Shown here: positions 1 through 7,552 of the stretch, piece after piece
Numbering within the stretch: position 1 is the stretch's first letter
How the letters are laid out: the number at the start of each line of letters is the position of its first letter
Source: a virus
Length of the DNA: 50,264 bases
IMG/VR virus record: IMGVR_UViG_3300028376_000009
Coordinates: 1-50,264 of that record
Direction: 5' to 3' (one strand)
The notes under the pieces: model-generated
What the model was told of the DNA's origin: nothing
Seen by the model: the letters and a program-made list of their open reading frames with translations, nothing else
Databases searched by the model: none
Position numbers and translations under genes: made by a program

Positions 1-1
1 G

Positions 2-298
2 AGAGTTAAGGTTCACAAAATAGATGTATCAGATAATCCCGAGGTCAGCACTGCGCTGGACCGAACATTGGAGGCCCAAGACTTGGGCACCCAATCACCG
101 TGGGTTGGATACAATGTTGAAGGGATTGCCGACAATCCTCCGATTGAGGGTGAACCTTTTTTCGTGCACCGTAAAGCCCGCAATGGTAAAGAAATACCAG
201 GAGTCTTCGAAACAAGTCCAGTTAGGTCTGTGAAACTTTTAATAACTGGTTGGCAAATCGAGACACTTAACTCGTTGTATTGGGTTGAGCGAATTTAA
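2..298 (+). CDS. Left-truncated hypothetical protein (C-terminal 98 residues)
   Basis: The frame is open from the left edge of the window to a TAA at 296-298, so only the C-terminal end of this protein is visible. It reads RVKVHKIDVSDNPEV at the start and ends in WQIETLNSLYWVERI. I do not recognise the family. The visible part is mixed and soluble-looking, with no membrane segment. Internal ATGs (for example at 68) are possible, but the open frame upstream makes a longer protein more likely. A large inverted repeat follows the stop codon, which suggests that this transcript ends there. Confidence 0.6.
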   Translation, partial: RVKVHKIDVSDNPEVSTALDRTLEAQDLGTQSPWVGYNVEGIADNPPIEGEPFFVHRKARNGKEIPGVFETSPVRSVKLLITGWQIETLNSLYWVERI

Positions 299-312
299 CT
301 AATCCACAAAAT

Positions 313-357
313 CAAGTTCTCAAGCTTGCAATCGACCATAGCAAGCTTGAGAACTTG
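313..357. repeat. 17-bp perfect inverted repeat (hairpin) between the truncated gene and the tRNA
   Basis: Positions 313-329 and 341-357 are exact reverse complements (17 bp) around an 11-base loop. The stem lies 15 bases after the stop codon of the truncated gene. It has no T-run after it on either strand, so it is not a textbook intrinsic terminator. It could protect a 3' end, be an RNase III site, or end transcription by a factor-dependent route. Confidence 0.7.
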
Positions 358-384
358 CAACTGGAATGCGGAGGCGTTTTCTCT

Positions 385-393
385 TGCTACAAT
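385..393 (+). promoter_or_regulatory. Possible extended -10 promoter upstream of the tRNA
   Basis: TGCTACAAT matches the TGnTATAAT extended -10 pattern with one change. No -35 box is seen at the usual spacing. It lies about 60 bases upstream of the tRNA and could drive the tRNA and the HNH gene. This is a weak call from the motif alone. Confidence 0.3.
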
Positions 394-454
394 TCTGCAA
401 AGACGTGAGTTTAACCCAATTTATGAGATGCCGTAATTTTTCGGCCCTCTTTAT

Positions 455-528
<74 letters not shown>

Positions 529-556
529 CATTTAAAGACGATGACGATAAAATAAT

Positions 557-1228
557 ATGAAGATCGTAGACCTACAAGATCCAGTTGCGCTGATTCTCGA
601 CAAGAGTTGGCACCCTTTTCAAGTGCTTACTGCGCGCGCCGCGTTTCATCACATGATGACCGCGAACGAACGCGTGCGCCCTATTGACATTAACGCTGTC
701 GAGTTCAGTCGTGCTGACTGGTTAAGAGGTTACGCAATTAAGAATGAAATTAAGATACCTGTAACCCTCTCGGAGAACCACCCATGTCTACGCAGCGCGC
801 ATGACGTGTGGCCAGTTCCAACCGTGGTGGTTATTACTGACCGATTTGTTGCCAGTCGTTTAACGCACAAAGGTAAGCGAATGAGCCTTAAGAAATCGAA
901 CAACGGCCGTGCGCGCAAACGTGGAGCAATGAGTCGTATCGAACTGTGCCGCAAGTACAAGTTCACCTGTCAGTACTGCTTTAAAAAATTCCATTATGAT
1001 CAGTTGAACATCGACCACATTTACCCGCGTGACAAAGGTGGGAGTAATCATGGCTTTAACCTAACACTCAGTTGTATACAGTGTAATTCGCGCAAGGCAA
1101 ACCATTACCCTGTGACAAACATCAAAGGTGATGTCCCAAAAGGTACCGCAGGCGACCCACCATACCTTCGCATAACCGATGATGAGTTGAGCGATCGACC
1201 CGAGTGGGAGAAACACCTGTACACCTAA
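557..1228 (+). CDS. HNH endonuclease
   Basis: This 223-residue protein has a C-terminal HNH nuclease fold. CQYC (138-141) and CIQC (173-176) would form a zinc knuckle, DH (153-154) gives the first catalytic pair in NIDHIYPRDKGG, and the core ends with N177 and H183. The first ~120 residues look like a DNA-binding or specificity part, with a basic stretch around KGKRMSLKKSNNGRARKR. It sits 28 bases after a tRNA gene. HNH proteins of this size in phages are often free-standing homing endonucleases, but packaging or recombination roles also occur. No Shine-Dalgarno sequence precedes the ATG. Confidence 0.88.
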   Translation: MKIVDLQDPVALILDKSWHPFQVLTARAAFHHMMTANERVRPIDINAVEFSRADWLRGYAIKNEIKIPVTLSENHPCLRSAHDVWPVPTVVVITDRFVASRLTHKGKRMSLKKSNNGRARKRGAMSRIELCRKYKFTCQYCFKKFHYDQLNIDHIYPRDKGGSNHGFNLTLSCIQCNSRKANHYPVTNIKGDVPKGTAGDPPYLRITDDELSDRPEWEKHLYT

Positions 1229-1239
1229 TAGTGTCCTAA

Positions 1240-1506
1240 GTGCTCCCACAAAAGCTCCTTCCGTGTGGGAAATGCAAAGGAACAAAAAGAATTAACCTGA
1301 TGATAACAAACGAAAGGATTAATATTAAACAACACCCAATAACAGGAATAACCCACAAAAACGAGCCAGAAACAATGGAGTGTTCTGACTCCATTGCTGA
1401 AAAGTTTTTTGGCAAAGGATTAATGACGATGAAACAGGTTCGAGAATTAGAGAAAGTAAAGCCAACAACCAACAATATCGCTCCCAAATATAGGAGGTCG
1501 AAGTGA
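1240..1506 (+). CDS. Small hypothetical protein with CxxC motif
   Basis: An 88-residue unknown protein. The N-terminus carries CGKC (residues 9-12), which resembles half of a zinc knuckle; no second CxxC is present. I chose the GTG at 1240 because the frame starts just after the HNH stop and includes the CGKC; no Shine-Dalgarno sequence supports it, so a later ATG (for example in frame at residue 21) is possible. Its end overlaps the GTG start of the next gene by four bases, so the two are probably co-translated. Function unknown. Confidence 0.55.
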   Translation: MLPQKLLPCGKCKGTKRINLMITNERINIKQHPITGITHKNEPETMECSDSIAEKFFGKGLMTMKQVRELEKVKPTTNNIAPKYRRSK

Positions 1507-1757
1507 TTGACGAACCCGAAGAAGAAGAAGAGCAATGCGACCGCAGAGAAATGGAAGCCCGAAGCTTTATAGATGCTATGACATTCTCCCGCTATACGGA
1601 ACTGCCTCCAATCCGAGTCGAAGCCCGCTCCGCTCAAGACATCCGCAACGACCCTACCCGCACCAAGACCGCGAGAGATTTTGAACGCATCGAGCAAGCG
1701 CGTATTAAGCGTGAGCGGAAAAACGCGACGAAATCCAAATATGGAACACCCGTTTAG
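1503..1757 (+). CDS. Small hypothetical charged protein, GTG start with strong Shine-Dalgarno
   Basis: An 84-residue protein with an acidic N-terminus (DEPEEEEEQ) and a basic, probably helical C-terminal third (residues 50-80, rich in R and K). The start is GTG, supported by a perfect AGGAGG at 1492-1497, five bases upstream. Such a clear ribosome-binding site is exceptional in this window. No known domain is recognised. Confidence 0.65.
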   Translation: MIDEPEEEEEQCDRREMEARSFIDAMTFSRYTELPPIRVEARSAQDIRNDPTRTKTARDFERIEQARIKRERKNATKSKYGTPV

Positions 1758-1798
1758 GAAGAACACTAAATTAAAAGCAATAAACAAAAACTAAAATA

Positions 1799-2362
1799 AT
1801 GAAAAACGAAACAATTAAAATCTTCACGAAAGTTCAAAATACAGTTGAAGCTCTAAGACTAGCAGAAGCTGGTGAAGCTCTCTTTTTTAGACGAGATGCT
1901 GACGGTAGTTATTTTACCCGGCATCTCAAGTCCATTGGATGTAACGCCAGTCTCCCTTACGAAATAAAAGTGGACGGCTATTTTCGGTACTGCTACACAT
2001 TGACCGAGATTGACCCGTGCCAGGCTCCCGATGGGTGCCCCGAGTTGGAACCTTATATGGCGTATGTGGGTCTCGGCAAAGACTTAGCAGATAATGGCGG
2101 TTTTTATTACATAATAAATTCAAGCGGTCACTGGGTTCACAGATTTAACGAGGCAACCCCCAAAGGCCATTGCGCCATCGCCACCCAAACTGTATGGGCA
2201 CAGAAGCATTTTCCAGAGCACTGTAGAATCCGGAACTATCAAGAGCCCGACGTCTTTGAAGACATGTGGCAGTCTATGGAGGGCACGCTGCCCACCGTGT
2301 GCGATGTAAAATACTTGAGCCGCATGTTCTTCGAACTCGGCCAAACAAACTCAAAGAAATAA
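1799..2362 (+). CDS. Hypothetical protein, 187 aa
   Basis: A soluble protein of unknown function with several cysteines (GCNAS, DPCQAPDGC, HCAIA, HCRIR) and aromatic-rich segments. The N-terminus (KIFTKVQNTVEALRLAEAGEALFFRRD) looks like a helix followed by strands. It is preceded by an A-rich, Shine-Dalgarno-free leader. It lies in a run of small early-type genes between the HNH gene and the tail module. No family assignment is possible by eye. Confidence 0.65.
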   Translation: MKNETIKIFTKVQNTVEALRLAEAGEALFFRRDADGSYFTRHLKSIGCNASLPYEIKVDGYFRYCYTLTEIDPCQAPDGCPELEPYMAYVGLGKDLADNGGFYYIINSSGHWVHRFNEATPKGHCAIATQTVWAQKHFPEHCRIRNYQEPDVFEDMWQSMEGTLPTVCDVKYLSRMFFELGQTNSKK

Positions 2363-2415
2363 CATTGAAGTGTCTCATGACTGAGGCACGAAGGAATTGA
2401 GACAACTGACTGGTT

Positions 2416-2619
2416 ATGAAAAATTGGACTGAACGAGGACTAGACAAACTATCGCTAAACGTGGCGAACCCAGTGGAACATGCCGCCGAAGAGTATTGGT
2501 GTGCTATGAAGATACTAGATGAACGAAACATTCCGAGATTCTACGAAGACGAAGAGCTTTCCCTTGTGGGGCGTATCGACTTCGCTATGGGCTGTTTTCA
2601 TAACAAAATACTAATATGA
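2416..2619 (+). CDS. Small hypothetical protein, 67 aa
   Basis: A small acidic protein (MKNWTERGLDKL to CFHNKILI) of unknown function. It overlaps the next start by four bases (ATGA), which argues that it is a real, coupled gene. No domain is recognised. Confidence 0.55.
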   Translation: MKNWTERGLDKLSLNVANPVEHAAEEYWCAMKILDERNIPRFYEDEELSLVGRIDFAMGCFHNKILI

Positions 2620-2909
2620 GCGGAGGACACTTCAACTATGACCAACATAGGGTAAGACAGATTGCTGACGACATTCAGCATTTGATCGATAGTAATAAAG
2701 ATGAAACACTCAATGAGTGGGGTGATAAAAATGGGCACCACTACCCGACGGGGATCATCGATAAATTCAAGGAAGCAGCGCACACCTTAAATCAAGCTGC
2801 CGCCATGGCACAGCGAGTTGATTGGTTAGTGAGTGGTGACGACGGCGAGGAATCATTCCTAGCCCGATGGGAAAAAGAAGTGCCCGATTCTTGGAATAAC
2901 ACAACGTAA
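2616..2909 (+). CDS. Small conserved-type phage protein (MSGGHFNY family)
   Basis: A 97-residue protein starting MSGGHFNYDQHRVRQIADDI. Proteins with this N-terminal signature followed by an IADDI-xxLI helix are common in phage and prophage genomes and have no assigned function; I recognise the pattern, not a role. The rest is helical and acidic. It is the last gene of the leftmost transcription unit and is followed by a terminator about 90 bases downstream. Confidence 0.7.
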   Translation: MSGGHFNYDQHRVRQIADDIQHLIDSNKDETLNEWGDKNGHHYPTGIIDKFKEAAHTLNQAAAMAQRVDWLVSGDDGEESFLARWEKEVPDSWNNTT

Positions 2910-2998
2910 GCAGTACGAGCTTTACCGATAGCGGACAGCCTGTAAGCGTAGAAATACAGTTTAATAATTACAACGCACCTAATTCGGTGTGGCGTAAC

Positions 2999-3035
2999 AA
3001 ACACTCATCCATTAATGGCTCTGAGTGTTTTTTTT
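2999..3035 (+). terminator. Intrinsic terminator
   Basis: AAACACTC (2999-3006) pairs perfectly with GAGTGTTT (3023-3030), and the T-run continues to 3035. It closes the small-gene unit on the left and separates it from the tail operon. Confidence 0.85.
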
Positions 3036-3051
3036 AGCTATCACATCCCGC

Positions 3052-3080
3052 TTGACTGTGCGGCCATGATATGAGATTGT
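3052..3080 (+). promoter_or_regulatory. Candidate promoter for the tail operon
   Basis: TTGACT (3052-3057), a 17-base spacer and GATTGT (3075-3080). The -10 box is a poor match, but its end is six bases from the ATG at 3087, the same geometry seen at better promoters elsewhere in the window. It lies directly after the terminator. Confidence 0.4.
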
Positions 3081-3086
3081 CCTTGC

Positions 3087-3536
3087 ATGGCTGAATCTGC
3101 ACCATCAACACAATCGAACTGTCTTGTTCCTGAAGACCTTAGAGCATTTATGCTGGACAACATGGTTGAAAATAATCTACTTGACCTCGACTTAGTCTGG
3201 AGCGAACAAGAAATTTTAAATGCAATGCGCAGGTGCGCCATGATGTACAACGGCAGTGAACCGTTGAGCAGTTCCCTAAATATCAAAACTCTCGCACTAC
3301 CCAACGCGTATGTATTTCTAGTAGGTACTGCATACCAGCTTTACCTCAGTAAATTGATGAATTACCAGCGCAATGACATGGAGTATACTACTGGTGGTGT
3401 AAAGGCCAGCATCTTTGGCAACCGTATCAAGCACTTTACCGGCATGATACAGTACCTCCGCGAGGAGTTCAAGGAGCTGGCCAACTCCCGTAAAACCAGT
3501 CAGAACCTATCCAACGCTTGGGGCGTAATCGGTTAA
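3087..3536 (+). CDS. Probable virion structural/neck protein, 149 aa
   Basis: First gene of the tail operon. The protein is helical (DLRAFMLDNMVENNLL, SEQEILNAMRRCAMMYNGSE), followed by a longer helical region rich in R, K and Y. I do not recognise the family with certainty. Position upstream of the tail-completion candidate and sheath fits a head-tail joining or neck role, which is inference only. Its TAA overlaps the next ATG (TAATG at 3534-3538). Confidence 0.6.
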   Translation: MAESAPSTQSNCLVPEDLRAFMLDNMVENNLLDLDLVWSEQEILNAMRRCAMMYNGSEPLSSSLNIKTLALPNAYVFLVGTAYQLYLSKLMNYQRNDMEYTTGGVKASIFGNRIKHFTGMIQYLREEFKELANSRKTSQNLSNAWGVIG

Positions 3537-4345
3537 TGATCACAAATCTAACAGTACAACCTCACTGGGGAACGAATGAGTTGGCGCTCGAATGGAAGAC
3601 CAGCGAAACACCAGCACCAGATCATCACGTGACTGTGTTGAGTTCTATTGACTCGGAACACTGGGTGAATGTGTCATCCCAAGGAGCATTGGACACTGTT
3701 GGGCAGACCTTCATCCATAAAGAACCACTATCCTTACGACGCATGCAGGAAGTGTTTTATCGTGTGATTATTCAAACAGATGGTCAGCGCTGGGACTCCC
3801 CGTCTGTGTCCGCACAACAACTCCTGCGCCCTCATGAGTTTGCGGCAGTCCGCCAGATGCTGGCACATGAGCTGCACAACATGCGTGTGGGTGACGGCCT
3901 TGAGGTTCTACTTCTAAAGCCCCTAACCTTTGGCGAGCCGGCCGACTCTTTTGATAGCGAGACTGGACAATCACTCGCAGCCAATCAGGACTTGAGCGGC
4001 TTTGGTGAAGCCTTCAAGAACGGTTTCTTCCCACCAGTCACCACGCACATGCAGTTTGTTGCACAAAAGGACCTTGCCGAAGAGAGCCCGCAGGGTAAAG
4101 GTGCTTATGAAATTTCAGTGATTCAGGCACGTGGTTTTTGCTTTCCACGACCCGCCCGCGGCGATCTGATCATCAACACGGCTATTGACGAGCGTTATGT
4201 TGTTGGTAAGGTGGTGCCTCATCGGTTCCGTGGCATTGTGGGCGTGACCTGTGATATTACTCTTGACGTTCTGCCGCGCGGTGACATACGTTACAAACTA
4301 GACCAAAACAATGTCCCAGACCCATACAACCAACCAGCAGAGTAG
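3536..4345 (+). CDS. Probable virion protein with fibronectin-like N-terminus
   Basis: I place the start at the ATG at 3536, which overlaps the previous stop, giving 269 residues. The first ~100 residues (beginning ITNLTVQPHWGTNELALEW, with FYRVIIQ later) have the strand pattern of a fibronectin type III fold, common in phage tail and neck proteins. The C-terminal half (HEFAAVRQMLAHELHNMRVGDGLEVLLLKPLTFGE) looks like a separate globular domain. Exact role unknown; a neck or tail-completion part is plausible from position. Confidence 0.6.
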   Translation: MITNLTVQPHWGTNELALEWKTSETPAPDHHVTVLSSIDSEHWVNVSSQGALDTVGQTFIHKEPLSLRRMQEVFYRVIIQTDGQRWDSPSVSAQQLLRPHEFAAVRQMLAHELHNMRVGDGLEVLLLKPLTFGEPADSFDSETGQSLAANQDLSGFGEAFKNGFFPPVTTHMQFVAQKDLAEESPQGKGAYEISVIQARGFCFPRPARGDLIINTAIDERYVVGKVVPHRFRGIVGVTCDITLDVLPRGDIRYKLDQNNVPDPYNQPAE

Positions 4346-4961
4346 CCAGCAAGGTATTCTTGATTTCTGTGAGTCGTCTTATCAGGTTGATCCTTTGACA
4401 CTTCGTCGTATTTTCCTTTTGCTAACACGCAACCACTTTGCGCAACCTTCCTATTTTGGTAACGTGCCCCCATCATTCAAAGACCTGTTTTATGATGATG
4501 ACTTGAAAAAGACTAAGGTGCGGATTGAATTAGACTATAACTATGACTGGGAGACTTCACATGTGCCCAACGGTATTTTTGTTGGTGTAGGAGATGTGGC
4601 CACAACCAAAAATGTGCTGGACAGTTATGCGCAGGCAACCGAGGAACGCAGCGGGCGTGAGTATGTTGATTCTGACAAGGTTCGTGTGACTATCAGTCAT
4701 GTTAGTAAGTCCCCGGACGCGTCCCTGCAAATGGGCATTATCAGCAAGGGCTTTTACCAAGGTATGCGTCAGCTTATCAAACAACGTCTAGGCCTACGAG
4801 GTTATCAGGTGGTCGGACTATCTGAACCCAAGCCCATTAAAAAAGGTGATGAGATCAAGTACTACAGAACCGACCTTGTTATTGAGCTGCTCATCAACAG
4901 TGCGTGGGTAACCCTCTTAGAGAGCCATCGCATTAAAAAGATCAATATAAATCTAGTCTAA
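4311..4961 (+). CDS. Probable tail-completion/terminator protein
   Basis: A 216-residue protein whose start overlaps the previous gene by 35 bases. It is placed directly before the sheath gene, where tail terminator or completion proteins are usually found in myoviruses. The sequence is mixed alpha/beta, ending in strands (YRTDLVIELLINSAWVTLLE). I see no diagnostic motif, so the name rests on synteny. Confidence 0.5.
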   Translation: MSQTHTTNQQSSQQGILDFCESSYQVDPLTLRRIFLLLTRNHFAQPSYFGNVPPSFKDLFYDDDLKKTKVRIELDYNYDWETSHVPNGIFVGVGDVATTKNVLDSYAQATEERSGREYVDSDKVRVTISHVSKSPDASLQMGIISKGFYQGMRQLIKQRLGLRGYQVVGLSEPKPIKKGDEIKYYRTDLVIELLINSAWVTLLESHRIKKININLV

Positions 4962-4970
4962 ATTTGCTTG

Positions 4971-4999
4971 TTGACACCTTCATTCTTATTCTCTAACTT
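4971..4999 (+). promoter_or_regulatory. Sigma-70-like promoter for the sheath gene
   Basis: TTGACA (4971-4976), 17-base spacer, TAACTT (4994-4999). The predicted start is near 5006, giving a short A/T-rich leader without Shine-Dalgarno before the ATG at 5024. Confidence 0.65.
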
Positions 5000-5023
5000 A
5001 CCTTTCAAACAAATAAATTTGCC

Positions 5024-7075
5024 ATGCCAATCCCAAATTACACAAAACCACAGTCGTTTGTTCAGCAGTATTTACAAGTCCTGACTGACGTTGTAGCTGC
5101 CTCCCGTAATGCTTTCATATATGGCCCACAATACCGACTGAGTCGTTACACCAATGCGGCTGAAAAAGCAGAGACTGCAAATATAGCCCCTGCCACTGTT
5201 GATTTACTTGCCACCATAGCTTCTGATGAAATCTTTGACAGTTCTTTCGTCAAGGTTTTTGGTGAAGACCTGGAAATTGCTGTGGGTTCCGAAGTTGGGG
5301 ATCGTAATGACACAGGCTTTTACTTAAAGAGCTTGGAAGAGCCGCACAAGATAGTTTACAACACAGACATCACAGGTACAGCAACTGTAACAGAAGTACC
5401 CCAGGTACTCGGTCGTGACATCAAGGTGGGCGATTTCATCGAGATTACTGACGGCGGTGGCACCGCTAGTGTTACGCGTCGGGTAACCGCACTAGAGCAA
5501 GACTCGGGCGTGGACAGTGTTATCGTTCTCGATGGTGCTGCAACACTTCGTTATGTGACCCAAAACTGGGCAGGATCTACAGACGAGATTCTTTCGGCCC
5601 AAGTGGTTGTTAAGTACACTGGCGAAATTGGCAGCGATCAATACAGTGCTACGACTAATGGTGTTAATTTTTCAGTGCTCCCAAAGGTACCAGTGACCGG
5701 AGCCACGGGCTCCCCACTCGTGGTCCGCTCAGCTAAAGGTACGCTCTATCTACACTACCGAGCCCTGGTTCAACCAGGTGCAAACGAACCGATCAAAAAG
5801 CTCCAACATGCTGCCGATATCGAATCTGCATTTGGACCCATCGACGTTGATAACTGGCTCGCATACGCTTGCTCCCGTGCACTCGCAGGTAGTGCAGGCA
5901 AAACAATTTACGCGACACGAGTCCGGGAGGATAGTGTTACCGCTTACAACGAGGTTCTGAAAAAAGCCTCACAAAACATCAACCTTTACGCACACTGCCC
6001 GTTAACATACAATATAGACATTCAGCAGGCTGTTGCCTCACACGTTGAGTCTATGAGCCGGTGGGACGTGAAACGTTGGAGACGTGCTTATGTTGCCTCC
6101 GACGTTCCATCTTCATGGGTACTCATCGACAAGCAGGATGGCGGCGCAAACTTTGAAGCACAAATCGATTCCGATGATGGTCTATTGACTGTCACACTTG
6201 GTGATGTCGACTTTGTCGCAGAGGGTGTACAACCAGAAGACATTGTTCGCACGAGCTTCGCTAGTGGTAGCTACACCGAGTATGTTGTTGCGAAGGTTCT
6301 CGGGCCTGTCACGCTCCGTGTGAAGAGCACACCAAGTATAGAACTTGTCGATGAAAGGTTTGAAATTTGGAAGGGTGATACAGGAACGGCGCAAGCCACC
6401 TATGCAGCCAACCGTTCTGATCAATTGGGTACACGACGTGTGATTAATGTATGGTCTGACAATGGCACGCGGATCAACTCTGACGGCGGGACCGATGTCG
6501 TTGAAAACATCTTCCTCGCGGCCGAGATTGCGGGTCTACGTTCCGTAGCACTTCCGCACCAGGGTCTGACGCGAACAGAAGTTGAAACGATTTCTGCAGC
6601 ACCTCTCATGTATACCAAGTACACTGATGACGACTTGGACATTGCCGCAGCAAGCGGTGTGTTTGTAATCACACAGGACCTAGAAGATGGGCCTGTTTAC
6701 ATTCGTCACCAGCTGACAACGCAGGCCGACAAGGGATCGCTCTACTACGAAGATAGTGTGGGGGTTAATCTTGACGACATCTCTTTCAACATTGTAGCCA
6801 TCATTGATGGGTACATTGGTAAATACAACGCAACCCCAGACACTGTTCAGGTGATTCAAAACAAGATCAACGAGCTGTTCCACAACAAGGCACGCGCAGA
6901 TCGCGCTCAGTTCTTCATCGGTCCACAGTTGCTTGACTACGATCCAGCTGACCTTGGTGTAGAGATTGATGCTACGTTTCGTGATCAGATTAACGTGAAA
7001 GCGACCTTGACACTACCACTTCCGTTGAACAGAATAATCGTTGAACTCTTTGGTGGGGTTTCGTTTAACAACTAA
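5024..7075 (+). CDS. Tail sheath protein
   Basis: A 683-residue protein that would form the contractile outer tube of the tail. Support: it lies immediately before a tail-tube-sized gene, the typical pair; its N-terminus (PNYTKPQSFVQQYLQVL) resembles sheath N-terminal arms; and the C-terminal ~120 residues (DGYIGKYNATPDTVQVIQ through KATLTLPLPLNRIIVELFG) carry the conserved sheath C-terminal pattern of a helix-rich segment followed by strands used for subunit handshakes. Residues ~130-480 look like beta-rich, surface-exposed insertion domains, which vary between phages. It begins a transcription unit with its own promoter and no Shine-Dalgarno. Confidence 0.83.
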   Translation: MPIPNYTKPQSFVQQYLQVLTDVVAASRNAFIYGPQYRLSRYTNAAEKAETANIAPATVDLLATIASDEIFDSSFVKVFGEDLEIAVGSEVGDRNDTGFYLKSLEEPHKIVYNTDITGTATVTEVPQVLGRDIKVGDFIEITDGGGTASVTRRVTALEQDSGVDSVIVLDGAATLRYVTQNWAGSTDEILSAQVVVKYTGEIGSDQYSATTNGVNFSVLPKVPVTGATGSPLVVRSAKGTLYLHYRALVQPGANEPIKKLQHAADIESAFGPIDVDNWLAYACSRALAGSAGKTIYATRVREDSVTAYNEVLKKASQNINLYAHCPLTYNIDIQQAVASHVESMSRWDVKRWRRAYVASDVPSSWVLIDKQDGGANFEAQIDSDDGLLTVTLGDVDFVAEGVQPEDIVRTSFASGSYTEYVVAKVLGPVTLRVKSTPSIELVDERFEIWKGDTGTAQATYAANRSDQLGTRRVINVWSDNGTRINSDGGTDVVENIFLAAEIAGLRSVALPHQGLTRTEVETISAAPLMYTKYTDDDLDIAAASGVFVITQDLEDGPVYIRHQLTTQADKGSLYYEDSVGVNLDDISFNIVAIIDGYIGKYNATPDTVQVIQNKINELFHNKARADRAQFFIGPQLLDYDPADLGVEIDATFRDQINVKATLTLPLPLNRIIVELFGGVSFNN

Positions 7076-7080
7076 GACTT

Positions 7081-7530
7081 ATGAGCGACTATTTCGGATA
7101 CACACGACAAACACAGGCTAACCAAATTATCAGTGCTGATAATGCGGTCATTGATATCGGCAACGGGCGACTTGGACTTGTACAGAGCTTCCAAGGTGGT
7201 TACTCCCACCAGGTAGAACCGCGGTTCGAAATGGGTAGCAGCACACTCTTTTGGGTTAACGGTAAACCCAGCGGCCAGTTCCAGGTTTCTAAACTTGTTG
7301 GGCGTGAGGGTATCCTTAGCGAGTTCCGAGGTGGTGCCAGCGGAGGTAGCGATGCTTGCGGAGGTATTCGCCAGATTGCGGTCTCCCTCGACAAGGCTTC
7401 TTGCGACGTTCAGGTTGGGTCAGGTGTTAACTTCAATGGTGCTAAGCTCCAGAGTGTTCAGGTTTCCGGCAGTGCAGGCGCTTTTGAAATCGCTGAATCA
7501 GCAACATTTGTTGTTGCAGAGCTTACATAA
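7081..7530 (+). CDS. Tail tube protein
   Basis: 149 residues, beta-rich, directly after the sheath gene. Features such as DIGNGRLGLVQSFQGGYSHQVEPRFEMGSSTLFWVNGKPSG fit tail-tube proteins of the T4 gp19 type, which stack as hexamer rings inside the sheath. The length and order (sheath then tube, six-base gap) are standard. No Shine-Dalgarno is seen. Confidence 0.78.
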   Translation: MSDYFGYTRQTQANQIISADNAVIDIGNGRLGLVQSFQGGYSHQVEPRFEMGSSTLFWVNGKPSGQFQVSKLVGREGILSEFRGGASGGSDACGGIRQIAVSLDKASCDVQVGSGVNFNGAKLQSVQVSGSAGAFEIAESATFVVAELT

Positions 7531-7552
7531 GGTGTGCTAAACCTTTCTGCCT

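Noticed and set aside
313-357. An intrinsic terminator at the 17-bp stem
   Set aside because: There is no T-run after the stem on either strand.
1236-1787. Minus-strand hydrophobic frame of 183 codons
   Set aside because: It lies opposite two short plus-strand genes, one of which has an AGGAGG ribosome-binding site and both of which fit the operon; the hydrophobicity reflects the complement of charged codons.
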